Source: an uncultured Spirochaetia bacterium (lineage in GTDB: Bacteria; Spirochaetota; UBA6919). From it: a DNA stretch of 16,800 nt. The stretch is taken from assembly GCA_913053665.1 (NCBI GenBank), contig CAJXGR010000028.1, forward strand, positions 1-16,800. Reading direction: 5' to 3'. The notes beneath the pieces are model-generated. The model was not told the DNA's origin, ran no database searches, and saw only the letters and a list, made by a program, of their open reading frames with translations. Shown here piece by piece: positions 1 through 8,900 of the stretch (its first letter is position 1; every line of letters starts with the position of its first letter). The position numbers were made by a program, and so were the translations under genes.

Positions 1-613
1 ATGTTAACATTTCATAAAATGTGGCTCCTAAGGAGTATAAGTCCGTTCGATAATCTATAGCCCGATTCATTCGACCTGTTTGTTCCGGAGACATATACAT
101 CAGGGTTCCTTCCAACACATTGGGACTCAAAACCACAGGATATTCCCGTGGCAGAGTGGTTGAAATACCAAAATCAATTATTTTCACTTCATTAGTTTTG
201 GAATTCCAAATAATATTAGAGGGGTTTATGTCTTTGTGTATAATATTCTGCCGATGTACATGGCCTAAAATGTCTGCTATTCGGATAGCAATATTCAAAA
301 AGCAGTCTAAATCCAATTTCTGTGTAGATATAAACGTATTTAATGATTTTCCACCAAAGTCCTCTATCACCATCACGAGAGTATTCTCATATTTTTCCAG
401 AGAATAAGCCTTAATCACGTCATTTATTTTCAAATTACATGTAATTTTATATTCTCGCTTGAAATGAGCGATGTCTTCAAGTTTTGGGTACTCTTTTTTA
501 AGGATTTTAAGAACAACGGGCAAATCATCAGTTTTGCGATATCCACGGTAGATAACGGTATGCAAACTTTCATAGAGCTGATCATTTATCTGGTAATTTA
601 ACATAGTGATCAT
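1..613 (-). CDS. PknK-like multidomain Ser/Thr kinase, N-terminal kinase domain (partial)
   Basis: The 204 visible residues form a eukaryotic-type protein kinase domain; the gene continues past the left edge. Visible landmarks are the ATP-binding Lys36 (VVLK), helix-C Glu54, the catalytic loop HKDINPSN (His126, Asp128, Asn133), DFG at 147-149, and SPEQTGRMNR from residue 175. That last motif with the following DYRTDLYSLG is, from family knowledge, typical of very large proteins in which the kinase precedes an AAA/STAND-type ATPase, GAF and often a histidine kinase module. The glycine-rich loop is degenerate, which is also usual for that family. The kinase is likely cytoplasmic and signal-sensing, with unknown ligand and substrate. 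ATG at 613 is preferred over the in-frame ATG at 604 because a GAGA-containing purine stretch lies just upstream of it. The downstream domains are inferred, not seen. Confidence 0.88.
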   Translation of the reverse strand, partial: MITMLNYQINDQLYESLHTVIYRGYRKTDDLPVVLKILKKEYPKLEDIAHFKREYKITCNLKINDVIKAYSLEKYENTLVMVIEDFGGKSLNTFISTQKLDLDCFLNIAIRIADILGHVHRQNIIHKDINPSNIIWNSKTNEVKIIDFGISTTLPREYPVVLSPNVLEGTLMYMSPEQTGRMNRAIDYRTDLYSLGATFYEMLT

Positions 614-677
614 GGTTTTTTCTCTACTGAAAAGCTTTATGAACAAAGTTATCGCTTTAAATACTTTGGCCTATTCT

Positions 678-707
678 AATATACCAAAGAGTTTTAAAAT
701 TGTCCAA
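678..707 (-). promoter_or_regulatory. Putative sigma-70 promoter of the kinase gene
   Basis: On the minus strand a -35-like TTGGAC (702-707) is separated by 18 bases from a -10-like TATATT (678-683). It lies about 65 bases upstream of the kinase ATG. The spacing is acceptable and the -10 is good, but the -35 is imperfect. Confidence 0.45.
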
Positions 708-754
708 ATAATCTGTCCTAGTCTTTGTGGAAAAGGGATGCTCCTAGCCTACAA

Positions 755-782
755 AGGATTATCACTAAGGATTTTATCACTA
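755..782. repeat. Short tandem repeat upstream of the kinase promoter
   Basis: Two adjacent copies of AGGATT(TT)ATCACTA occupy 755-767 and 768-782; the second has two extra T residues. They lie upstream of the putative kinase promoter and downstream of the cysteine desulfurase gene. A paired protein-binding site is possible, but chance duplication is not excluded. Confidence 0.5.
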
Positions 783-819
783 GCAAAAAATGATTTAGTA
801 TAATTTATGATAAGCATGG

Positions 820-846
820 AAAAATCGAGGCTAATGGCCCCTCGTG
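820..846 (-). terminator. Possible intrinsic terminator after the cysteine desulfurase gene
   Basis: Read on the minus strand, a 5-bp stem CGAGG/CCTCG (840-844 pairing with 826-830) encloses a 9-base loop and is followed by ATTTTT. It begins only a few bases after the desulfurase stop codon. The stem is short, so the call is tentative, but position and T-run fit. Confidence 0.45.
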
Positions 847-1992
847 TCACGTGAGTTTACGCAAATCAGAAACAACCTGTGGCAGCTTATTGAGAACATA
901 ATCTATCTGGTCATCCGTGTTTCCCCATCCCAAACTGAAGCGAACAGAACTATAAGCTCTTTCGTAACTATAGCCCAACGCTTGAATGACATAGGACGGA
1001 TCAGACAAATGACTGCTGCAAGCGGACCCTGTGGATACGGAAATCCCTTTCATGTCAAGTTTTAAGAGAATGGCTTTGCCCTCCACATCATTAAAGCTTA
1101 TGTTCACTGTCCCAGGGAGTCTTTGATCAGGGTGACCGTTTAAGCTTGTGTTGGGTATGGTTTTAAGTATTCCTTCTTCCAAACGCCTTCTTAATCGACT
1201 AACACGTTGATTGTTTTCATCCATCTCCTGCTGCAGACAGTCAATAGCGACCCCAAGGCCTATGATTGCCAAGGTGTTTTCTGTTCCAGCCCGTAATCCC
1301 AATTCATGAGGGCCGCCTTCGATTAATGGAAGAAGCTTTTTGGGCCTTTTAGCATACAATACCCCCACACCTTTTGGCCCATAGAGCTTATGCCCCGATA
1401 CAGTCAAATAATCCACCCCTAAATCCTTGATGTCCACAGGGATTTTGCCAATCGCTTGGATAGCGTCCGTATGAAAGGGTATATTTTGCTCGTGAGCGAT
1501 TTGGACAGCTTCTTTAATGGGTTGGATCGTCCCGATTTCATTGTTGGCCAACATAATAGATACTAGTCGTGTGTTCGGCTGGATGGCAGTTTTAAGTTCC
1601 TCAAGGTCGACTCGGCCGTAGGAATCAACAGACAAAAGGGTAAGGTCTATCCCCCTATCCCTTAAGGACTTTGCACAAGTCATGACTGATGGATGCTCAA
1701 TGGAACTAATGATTAGATGATCCTTTCTGTTAACTTCGTAAGGATTAGTAAATAAACCCTTTAGCACCATGTTATTGGCTTCCGAGCCGCTTGCTGTGAA
1801 TATCACTTGTTTGCTTTCTACATCAAGGAATTGGGCAGTTTTAGATCTGCTTTCCTCAATGAGATAGTGGCTTTGACGTCCCAAGGTATAGGAACTGGAT
1901 GGATTTCCATATATATCAAGAGCTTGTATCATCGCTTCTTTGACTTTTGGATGAATGGGGGTTGTGGCGTTATGGTCCAGATAGACTTTCAT
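847..1992 (-). CDS. nifS: Cysteine desulfurase, NifS/IscS type
   Basis: PLP-dependent enzyme that takes sulfur from L-cysteine as an enzyme persulfide, releasing alanine, and supplies it for Fe-S clusters or thio-modification. The 381 residues match the family's length. Visible motifs are the N-terminal YLDHNATTP, GSEANN at 69-74, His100 (stacks on PLP), Asp176, SGHK with the Schiff-base Lys202, RAGTENT at 234-240, and the mobile loop STGSACSS with catalytic Cys325. It lies 12 bases after a secreted-protein gene and is probably cotranscribed with it; AGTAGG sits 5-6 bases before the ATG. No iscU, iscR, nifU or mnmA/thiI partner is visible, so the scaffold or tRNA substrate it serves cannot be told. 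The NifS symbol is used for the subfamily, not for a role in nitrogen fixation. Confidence 0.95.
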   Translation of the reverse strand: MKVYLDHNATTPIHPKVKEAMIQALDIYGNPSSSYTLGRQSHYLIEESRSKTAQFLDVESKQVIFTASGSEANNMVLKGLFTNPYEVNRKDHLIISSIEHPSVMTCAKSLRDRGIDLTLLSVDSYGRVDLEELKTAIQPNTRLVSIMLANNEIGTIQPIKEAVQIAHEQNIPFHTDAIQAIGKIPVDIKDLGVDYLTVSGHKLYGPKGVGVLYAKRPKKLLPLIEGGPHELGLRAGTENTLAIIGLGVAIDCLQQEMDENNQRVSRLRRRLEEGILKTIPNTSLNGHPDQRLPGTVNISFNDVEGKAILLKLDMKGISVSTGSACSSHLSDPSYVIQALGYSYERAYSSVRFSLGWGNTDDQIDYVLNKLPQVVSDLRKLT

Positions 1993-2004
1993 GAATACCT
2001 ACTG

Positions 2005-2871
2005 CTATTTCCTTTTTCGTTCAACGTCTCCAAGATCGTCGCCGATGATTTCCTGGACTATCCCGTTTTCGTAAAACAAAAGATGGTTATAATGGACCTT
2101 AAAATGAATGATGTAATGATCCTTTAGCGAATAATAGTATTGTCCAGTGAATGTGCCCATCCGTCGAGCGATGTAGAGACCTTTTCTTGAGACCCACAAA
2201 CGTCTGTACTTTTTCCCTATCCTGACCAGGTTATTTTGATTGACTAAAAAGCGGATTGAAATCAGGGCACATTCTTTGCCTTTGTAGGTCACATTTTTAA
2301 GATACAAATAGCGTGGCGTGATCTCAATAAGATGAGGATTCGGGATGCCAAACTCTCTTTGATCCTGACTGATATGGGAGTGACTTTCCCAGCTATTTCC
2401 CGGCCCCACCTTATATTCAGGGAATTGAGGGACGCTGCGTAAGGCTGGATAAAAGAATTGAGGCTCAACCTTGAGTTTCCCTGTCTTCTCACGGGTGAAA
2501 CGGGTCACTTGTTTTTTGTGGAGTTTGAAAGGAGCCTTCTTTTTTAACTTTCGGAATAATGAATATTTGCCGATTATTACTTTCTTCTTGTTTTTATCCA
2601 CCTGGACATGGAATCTTCCAATATATTTTTGATAGACCCTTTGGATAAACTTGTTATTCAATAAGATCTTCTGCTCAGAAACGGTGGTAAGTGTGGTTTT
2701 ATCGTTGTCCTGATCATCGTAGTAGAGTAAGATTTTATCTTTAACTTCCTTTGATTCAACCTGTGGATAAAAGAATACGGGAATAAGAAAAAAGCTTAAA
2801 GCCAAAAGGAGTTGAAGATTATTGCTTAAGAGAGTTACTAGATTTGTTAACAGTTTAAATAGATGTAACAT
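2005..2871 (-). CDS. Secreted or envelope protein of unknown function
   Basis: The 288 residues begin with a hydrophobic stretch (about 20-37) that looks like a Sec signal or membrane anchor. A Lys/Arg-rich middle region follows, then a beta-rich, Tyr-rich C-terminal half. Around residues 138-160 is a pattern FYPALRSVPQFPEYKVGPG followed by a Trp. This resembles a Pro-Phe-Pro...G..W block I recall in spirochaete envelope proteins, some of which carry an OmpA domain; no OmpA domain is present here. The gene has its own strong promoter and is followed after 12 bases by the cysteine desulfurase gene, an odd partner for an exported protein. The ribosome-binding site is weak (GTGAGA about 9 bases before ATG), but no other Met lies upstream of the hydrophobic segment. 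Function unknown. Confidence 0.85.
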   Translation of the reverse strand: MLHLFKLLTNLVTLLSNNLQLLLALSFFLIPVFFYPQVESKEVKDKILLYYDDQDNDKTTLTTVSEQKILLNNKFIQRVYQKYIGRFHVQVDKNKKKVIIGKYSLFRKLKKKAPFKLHKKQVTRFTREKTGKLKVEPQFFYPALRSVPQFPEYKVGPGNSWESHSHISQDQREFGIPNPHLIEITPRYLYLKNVTYKGKECALISIRFLVNQNNLVRIGKKYRRLWVSRKGLYIARRMGTFTGQYYYSLKDHYIIHFKVHYNHLLFYENGIVQEIIGDDLGDVERKRK

Positions 2872-2920
2872 AAAGATATCTCACTTATTCGGCGATTTAA
2901 AGAAAATACTCGTCACAATA

Positions 2921-2949
2921 ATTATATCGAAAAGCTTGCTAGAAGTCAA
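2921..2949 (-). promoter_or_regulatory. Strong sigma-70-type promoter for the secreted protein-nifS unit
   Basis: On the minus strand TTGACT (2944-2949) and a perfect TATAAT (2921-2926) are separated by exactly 17 bases. The -10 lies about 50 bases from the ATG at 2871. It is one of the closest matches to the vegetative consensus in the window. Confidence 0.85.
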
Positions 2950-2986
2950 GAATAGGTCGATTCCTTTGAGAAGAGATAAAAAAGGG

Positions 2987-3014
2987 TTGATTTTTTTTAA
3001 ATATCCTTTATACT
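2987..3014 (+). promoter_or_regulatory. Sigma-70-type promoter for the alpha-2-macroglobulin operon
   Basis: TTGATT (2987-2992) and TATACT (3009-3014) are separated by 16 bases. Transcription would start about 20 bases before the ATG at 3043, giving a very short leader. It is arranged divergently with the 2921-2949 promoter; the two -35 boxes are under 40 bases apart, so one regulator could act on both. Confidence 0.75.
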
Positions 3015-3042
3015 TAATATACGCTTAAATTTGGGGGTCGGT

Positions 3043-4776
3043 ATGAGTAAAAATAAACCTAAGTGGAAGAAAATCCTTTGGGGCACTTTGATCGTATTAA
3101 TGCTTGTCCTAATCGGTGAAATCATTATCCTGGCTCTGGATTCCCGCACGCCATCCTTTAAGTCCCCTGTGAGACACATCAGTCAGCTTATCCCAATGGA
3201 TAGCTCAAAGGTTATATTATTCAATAATCTGCAATCAGAAACTAAGGATCTTTTGACCCACCCATTGATAAAGCGATTTGAAAAGCTTAAGATGACGCGT
3301 GACCTCCTTGAAAGCAATGATAGCAAAAAATGGTTCGACGGGATCAAGGCCTTCGAGAAATATAGTGGATTAAAGGTTGACCTGGACATGGTCTTCCGAT
3401 TCTTTGGGGAGGAAGGAGCCATTGTAAAAATCCAGAAGGACATTCTAGTCATCGCAAAGGTTGATCGACTCACCCTTTTCTTGAAACAAGCCGCTAAAAC
3501 CCTTGCTAAGTATAAAATACTCAAGAAAGATATTATCACAAAGTCCTATCAAAATATAGCTATTGAACAACTGACCCTTGGAAAACAAAAGCTGTATTTC
3601 ACCTTCATTGGAACTTATGCCTTCACCTCCAATAATGACAAACACTTAAAGAATATCATCCAATTGGCTCATGGAAAGCATTATTCAGCGATTTCCGCTA
3701 AACAGGCTTTCCAGAAAGCAATGTATCAAAAAGCCGGTAAAAAATACCCCATCATGATTTATGAGAAAGTATCTCATTCAGTGAAGTCAGGAGAAAAGGG
3801 TAAATCCCGTCAGCTCAGTCGCTTATTCAAAGAAGAATACTGGAAAATTGCTCTTGAAAGAAAAGTCATTAAAATAGACTATCAATATTATTATTCAAAA
3901 TCTGGAAGAAGCCATCCTTTAAGCCAGATTCTAGCAAAAAAGAGTCAAAAAAACCAACTCTTAAAAAGCTTCCCAAAAGCCACAGCCTTTTATCTCACAT
4001 CCAATCGGATGAACTTTGAAAAACTCTATGGATGGCTGCTTAAAACCTGGCCAAGAGATAATTCAGAGCGTAAGGCTTTTCAATCGACTCTCAGGAAGAT
4101 AGAAAATGTCTACAAAATCCAGATTCAGAAGCTAATTAGCAAATACTTTGATGGCGAAGTCGCTTTAGTCCTCACGGGGATAGGCTATCAGGGATTTAAT
4201 CCTTTTCCTAAAGTCGCTTTCATTGTAAAAACAAACCGAAAAGCAAGACCAATAAGGCAAATGACAAAGATATTCCATTATGTTTTTAACCATCCTAAGC
4301 TGAAAAGACGAAGTTTGCAAGGTGTCAAGGTGTTCTCCTTCGATTCTACAAGACGATTTGGGTACAATAACCACCAAAAAAATACCACCTCCAAAATGCG
4401 TGATTTTTCCCCTGGTTTTGCCTATTATAAGGGTTACTTGATTGTAACATTTAGTCGGAACACACTGGATGCCATCATCGCTTACTTCAAGGGAGCTAGT
4501 GGATTAGCTAAAGACAAGGACCATAAAGGCCTATGGGCCCAGGTGACCAGGAATTACCCCATCAAGTATTACGTTAAACCTGATAGAATCAAAGAACTGG
4601 CCACAACCTATATCAAGTATTTATACAATAATAAGCCAGATGATTTCTATCACCATGATGCAAAAGTCAGGCTCACTCCACTTATTAACCTTTTGGGGGA
4701 AGTTCGGGCTATTGGAGGAGGCGTTGATTTCTTAAAAGATCAGGCTGTAGGAGAGATTCTAATACAACTGAAATGA
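3043..4776 (+). CDS. Membrane-anchored envelope protein in the YfaA/DUF2138 position of the A2M operon
   Basis: The 577-residue product has a basic N terminus and one membrane segment (about residues 9-32), then a large Lys/Tyr-rich extracytoplasmic domain. I see no catalytic motif. Its length and its place directly before a DUF1175 gene and an alpha-2-macroglobulin gene match the YfaA/MagB-like (DUF2138) member of the yfa/mag loci. That assignment rests mainly on context, and a DUF3352-like protein is an alternative. A longer frame could begin at TTG 3031, but ATG 3043 is chosen because GGGGG at 3033-3037 makes a ribosome-binding site five bases upstream of it. The stop overlaps the next start by four bases (ATGA), so the two genes are probably translationally coupled. 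It may hold or present the macroglobulin at the inner membrane. Confidence 0.85.
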   Translation: MSKNKPKWKKILWGTLIVLMLVLIGEIIILALDSRTPSFKSPVRHISQLIPMDSSKVILFNNLQSETKDLLTHPLIKRFEKLKMTRDLLESNDSKKWFDGIKAFEKYSGLKVDLDMVFRFFGEEGAIVKIQKDILVIAKVDRLTLFLKQAAKTLAKYKILKKDIITKSYQNIAIEQLTLGKQKLYFTFIGTYAFTSNNDKHLKNIIQLAHGKHYSAISAKQAFQKAMYQKAGKKYPIMIYEKVSHSVKSGEKGKSRQLSRLFKEEYWKIALERKVIKIDYQYYYSKSGRSHPLSQILAKKSQKNQLLKSFPKATAFYLTSNRMNFEKLYGWLLKTWPRDNSERKAFQSTLRKIENVYKIQIQKLISKYFDGEVALVLTGIGYQGFNPFPKVAFIVKTNRKARPIRQMTKIFHYVFNHPKLKRRSLQGVKVFSFDSTRRFGYNNHQKNTTSKMRDFSPGFAYYKGYLIVTFSRNTLDAIIAYFKGASGLAKDKDHKGLWAQVTRNYPIKYYVKPDRIKELATTYIKYLYNNKPDDFYHHDAKVRLTPLINLLGEVRAIGGGVDFLKDQAVGEILIQLK

Positions 4777-5900
4777 AAAGTTTGAGGTTCAATCACAATT
4801 ATCATTACTCAAGATACATGTATGTTATTGCTATATCAATCATTGTATCTTTAGGTATATCATGCGGCAAACAAAAGGTGATCAAGATCACCCTGGAGCC
4901 TGAGGATCCTCCTATAATGTATGCCAACAACCTGGAACAGAGGATTTTAGCCATCCAGGAATTGTCTCATGGACAGCCGATTTTATCGAATCAACGATAT
5001 AAAATCCTGGTGGAAGGGGATTCGGTAAAAATATTGGAGAAACCTTTGGGGCTTATAGGCAAAGGAGTGGCATTAACCCTGCTCTCAACAATGAAAGCAG
5101 GAGACAGCAGGATCTCTGTGTTGGTGAATCAGAAGTTAGAGAAAGAGTTTAAGCTCAAGGTAATTAATGATATGAGGGATCGAGATCAGGATGGCTACCC
5201 TGATGTCATTAAACTCGTGGACGAGAACGACAGACAAGCTTTTAGAGACTGGTTTGTGCAGATTGTTGAACTGCAATTCTATGATCAGAACGTAAGATGG
5301 GATGAAGGAAACAGGGATTGCTCGGGGCTGGCACGTTTTGCCTATATGGAATCCCTTAAAAAGCATAGTGAACAGTGGAAAAGTCGATGGGGTCATCTCC
5401 TGGATTGGACTATACCCGATATAAAAAAGTATAACTATCCTGACGTGCCGGTTATAAAGCAAAAATTGTTCCGCATACGCAATGGAAGATTTTCCACACA
5501 GGACATAGAAGATAACGCTTTTAGCATCTTTGCAACCAGTGAGCTTTTGATGCGATATAATAGCAGATTTATTGGTAAAGACCTTTCCATGGCTCGGCCT
5601 GGCGATTTGCTCTTCTTCAGGAATAATCGTTATTTTCATCTCATGATCTACCTTGGAGTTCCAAAAGGTGAAAAGATATTAATGCAAAAGACGAATGCAA
5701 GAAAGCTGAAAAACACTGGGTCTCATTATGATAATCAGGAACCATACCTTGTCTATCATACTGGGCCAATTGAAAAGACAAGAGGAGAGGTCAGAAAGGT
5801 CTCTGTATCAACATTGATGAAGCATCCTAATCCTAAATGGAGACCCATCCCTGTGAATCCCCATTTTCTTGGAGTTTATCGCTGGAACATTCTAAATTAA
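4773..5900 (+). CDS. yfaT: DUF1175/YfaT-like lipoprotein with NlpC/P60-like Cys-His core
   Basis: The 375-residue product has a signal peptide ending in SLGIS-Cys31, a relaxed lipobox with Leu at -4, so it is probably a lipoprotein. An N-terminal beta domain follows. A calcium-loop-like DRDQDGYPD (136-144) sits at the entry to the DUF1175 domain (about 145-375). That domain shows AFRDWFVQIVELQ, RDCSGLARFAY with candidate nucleophile Cys183, RPGDLLFF (275-282), and FHLMIYLG with candidate catalytic His289. This order (DCSG, then GDLLFF, then H) is that of NlpC/P60 and related papain-fold enzymes, so a peptidoglycan or peptide amidase/hydrolase role is plausible but inferred. E. coli YfaT is, as I recall, only about 200 residues, so the N-terminal region is extra. 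The ATGA overlap with the upstream gene supports the start; Met16 would give a shorter signal peptide but has no ribosome-binding site. Confidence 0.85.
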   Translation: MKSLRFNHNYHYSRYMYVIAISIIVSLGISCGKQKVIKITLEPEDPPIMYANNLEQRILAIQELSHGQPILSNQRYKILVEGDSVKILEKPLGLIGKGVALTLLSTMKAGDSRISVLVNQKLEKEFKLKVINDMRDRDQDGYPDVIKLVDENDRQAFRDWFVQIVELQFYDQNVRWDEGNRDCSGLARFAYMESLKKHSEQWKSRWGHLLDWTIPDIKKYNYPDVPVIKQKLFRIRNGRFSTQDIEDNAFSIFATSELLMRYNSRFIGKDLSMARPGDLLFFRNNRYFHLMIYLGVPKGEKILMQKTNARKLKNTGSHYDNQEPYLVYHTGPIEKTRGEVRKVSVSTLMKHPNPKWRPIPVNPHFLGVYRWNILN

Positions 5901-5913
5901 GAAGGAGTGTATT

Positions 5914-8900
5914 ATGAAACGGAAAGCACATTGGATATTATACCTAACCGTTGTTCTATCCATATTTCTAAGCAATACCATCTATGCTGACTACCTTGAA
6001 ATGGCTTCTGAAAAGATCTTTAGCCCTGGTGAAAAAACCTGGGTGACCGTTGGCAGCTACAGGACTCAGAAAGTGGGTATCCGTATCTACAAGTTAGACT
6101 CACCCAAGGAATATTTGACAGGACTTAAGAGTATCCATTATCCAAAGGTTGAAACAAAGCGTAAAGCCGCTCATTTCTTCCAGCTGAAGGCCAATCTAAA
6201 GAATAAACTGGCCCGACAATGGAGAACTTTTATTCGGGGGAACTTTAATAGCACGATGAGAAAGGATTTAATAAGCGGATTAGGCTTGAAACTGGGTAAG
6301 AGTATAGAATCCAGGGAGAGTGACTTTGATTTATTCCCGGTCTTAAAGGGATACAAGCTATTGAAAAAGATGGATTACCGACTCAAAAAAGGTAAGCATT
6401 ACTGGTCCTACACTAAAATACCTTTGGGGCTTACTAAAAAGGGTATCTATCTTATAGAAGGTGTCTACAAAAGTAAAGCCGCCTATACAGTGGTGATCAT
6501 TTCAGATATTTCCTTTGTAGCAAAAAGTTATCGTACGGGCAGGCTGATATTTGTCACCGACCGGAAGACCGGAAAGCCTATAAAAGGCGCTAAAATAGAG
6601 ATATACAAGAATAAAAAAAGAATAAGAGACGGCAAAACCAACTCACAAGGACTTTTCCAATACAAAAGTTCCAAGGGTGAGGGGAATCGGATCATTATCT
6701 TTGCCCAAAAGGGACAGGATTTCTCATTGTCTGATCCTTATTTCTACAGGGGGTATTACCGTCCATCGGGTGCTTGTTATATCTATACCAGCCGACCTGT
6801 CTATCGTCCCGGCCAGAAAGTCTCATTCAAAGCGATTGTCCGGGAACTGAAAGGCGAAGTCTATCAGCTACCCAGGAAAGGCAATGAAGTCCAAATAAAA
6901 GTCAAGGACACTGCCCAAAAAGAACTATTCAATAAATACCTTAAGGTCAACGACTTCGGCACGATCCATGGTGAACTAAAGCTTAAAGAATCCAGCTCCC
7001 TTGGCAATTATGTTATCGAAGCCAATTACCAGAACTCTAAGTATACCTACTATTTCAAGGTAGATAAATATAAAAAACCAGAATACGAAGTGAAGGTCAA
7101 GACGGATAAAAAGTTCTATATTAAGGGAGATACCATCCGTGCAACGATTAAAGCCAAGTACTTTTTTGGAAGCCCTGTCAGTAAAGGAAAGGTTGAATAT
7201 CATGTCTATCGGACACGTTACACTGTTCCATGGTATGATACAAACTATGGCTGGTATTATAGTAGCTCTGAAGCGGGGAATTATGAGTATAGCCGAAGCC
7301 AGGAGGTGAAAAGCAGTAGTGACATTAAGTTGAAGCCTGATGGTACCGTGGATATTGTGATTGACACTAAGAAAATAGACGCCGAATACAGGGATCGCTA
7401 CTCCTACTACCGCTATAAGGAACCAGACTATCGCTACAGAATCACTGCGACTGTTGTAGACCAAAGCCGCCGACATATCAATGGCTCCAGTACTGTCTTG
7501 GTCACAAGAAGCGATCATTACCTTAAAGTATCTACTTCCAGATGGCTTTATGAGCCAAGCAAGCCAGTAGACATCCAGATCATAGCCAAGCGCTTTGATG
7601 GGACTTTGGCTCAGAAACAAAAAGTACAGATTAGTTTCTACCAGGAGACTTGGGAAAAGGTAAACGGCAAGTATAAATACAAAGAGAAGCTTCTAGGCAG
7701 GAAAAACGGTGTTACCAACTCAAGAGGCCTTTTCAAAGCGAACTACACACCTTCAAAGGCTATGTGGCTTGTTGTCAAGGCAAGTTCCAGGGATCGAAAT
7801 CATAATAAGACATCCAGTAAACGATATATCTATATTTATGATAGCAGTGGTGGGGCCGATCATCGTGGAACAGGTGCTATTAGCATCATAGCGGATAAAT
7901 CCAGCTACAGATTGGGGGATCAGGCAAAACTGGTCTTTAATAGCCCTGTGAAAAAGGGATACCTTCTCGTAACTTGTGAGGCCAATTCCATCCCCTTCAT
8001 TAAGGTCATACCTATCAGAAAAGGCCGTGCCAATCTCAATCTAAAGCTGATAGATGCTCTAACGCCCAATACATGGGTGAACGGGACTCTTGTCTTCAAT
8101 AACAAGCTCTATACTGCCAGAAAAGAGATTATCGCACCACCTGTCCAAAAGTTCATAAATATCAAGGTGATCAGTAATAAAAAGCAATACAAGCCGGGAG
8201 AGAAGGCTCAGTTCAGGATAATTGCTACCAACTATAGAGGAAAACCTGTTAGGAGCGAGGTTTCTTTAGGTGTTGTGGATGCTTCTGTCTATTCCATCGC
8301 TCCCGAGAGGGCTGTTGATATTAGAAAGTACTTCTATAACAGAAAATACAATGGTGTCTCCACAATTTCCTCCCTATACTTCAGGTTTACAGGGGAGTTT
8401 AGAGATAAAAAGCTCATGAGTCTCCTTCAGAATAAGAAAACAACATCCCTGGCATCTTATAAGGAGGACGACACATTAAAGCAGCCTAAAATCCGTAAGG
8501 ACTTTAAAGACGAAATCCTGTGGCTTCCCTCAGTCGTCACCAATTCCAGGGGTGAAGCAACCGTTAACTTTCAGTTCCCTGACAACTTAACTCGCTGGAG
8601 AACGACGGTCCGGGCTGTGACTAAAGATACTCTTGTGGGAAACATCGTCCATAAGGTGCTTGTCAGAAAGAATCTCCTGGTTCGATTAGCTCTTCCTCGT
8701 TTCTACAGGGAAAAGGACAAAGCCATTGTCTCTACAATCGTCCATAACTACTTGAAATCCCCTAAGAAGGTTCACATTTCATTGGAAGGCAAAGGCTTTA
8801 AGCTAATCAACAAAGGTAAAAAGCTTGTCAGGATACCCAGAAATGGGGAGATCAGGATCGATTGGAAGATTCAGGCAGAAAAACCCGGTACGGCAACCTT

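Noticed and set aside
120..407. 95-codon plus-strand frame at the left edge
   Set aside because: It is antisense to the kinase domain, which reads through on the minus strand with all catalytic motifs.
5136..5639. 167-codon open frame on the minus strand
   Set aside because: It is antisense to the DUF1175 core, whose motifs are clearly in the plus frame; no independent support.
6976..7620. 214-codon open frame on the minus strand inside the A2M gene
   Set aside because: It lies wholly within a well-supported macroglobulin coding sequence, has no family resemblance and no start signal.
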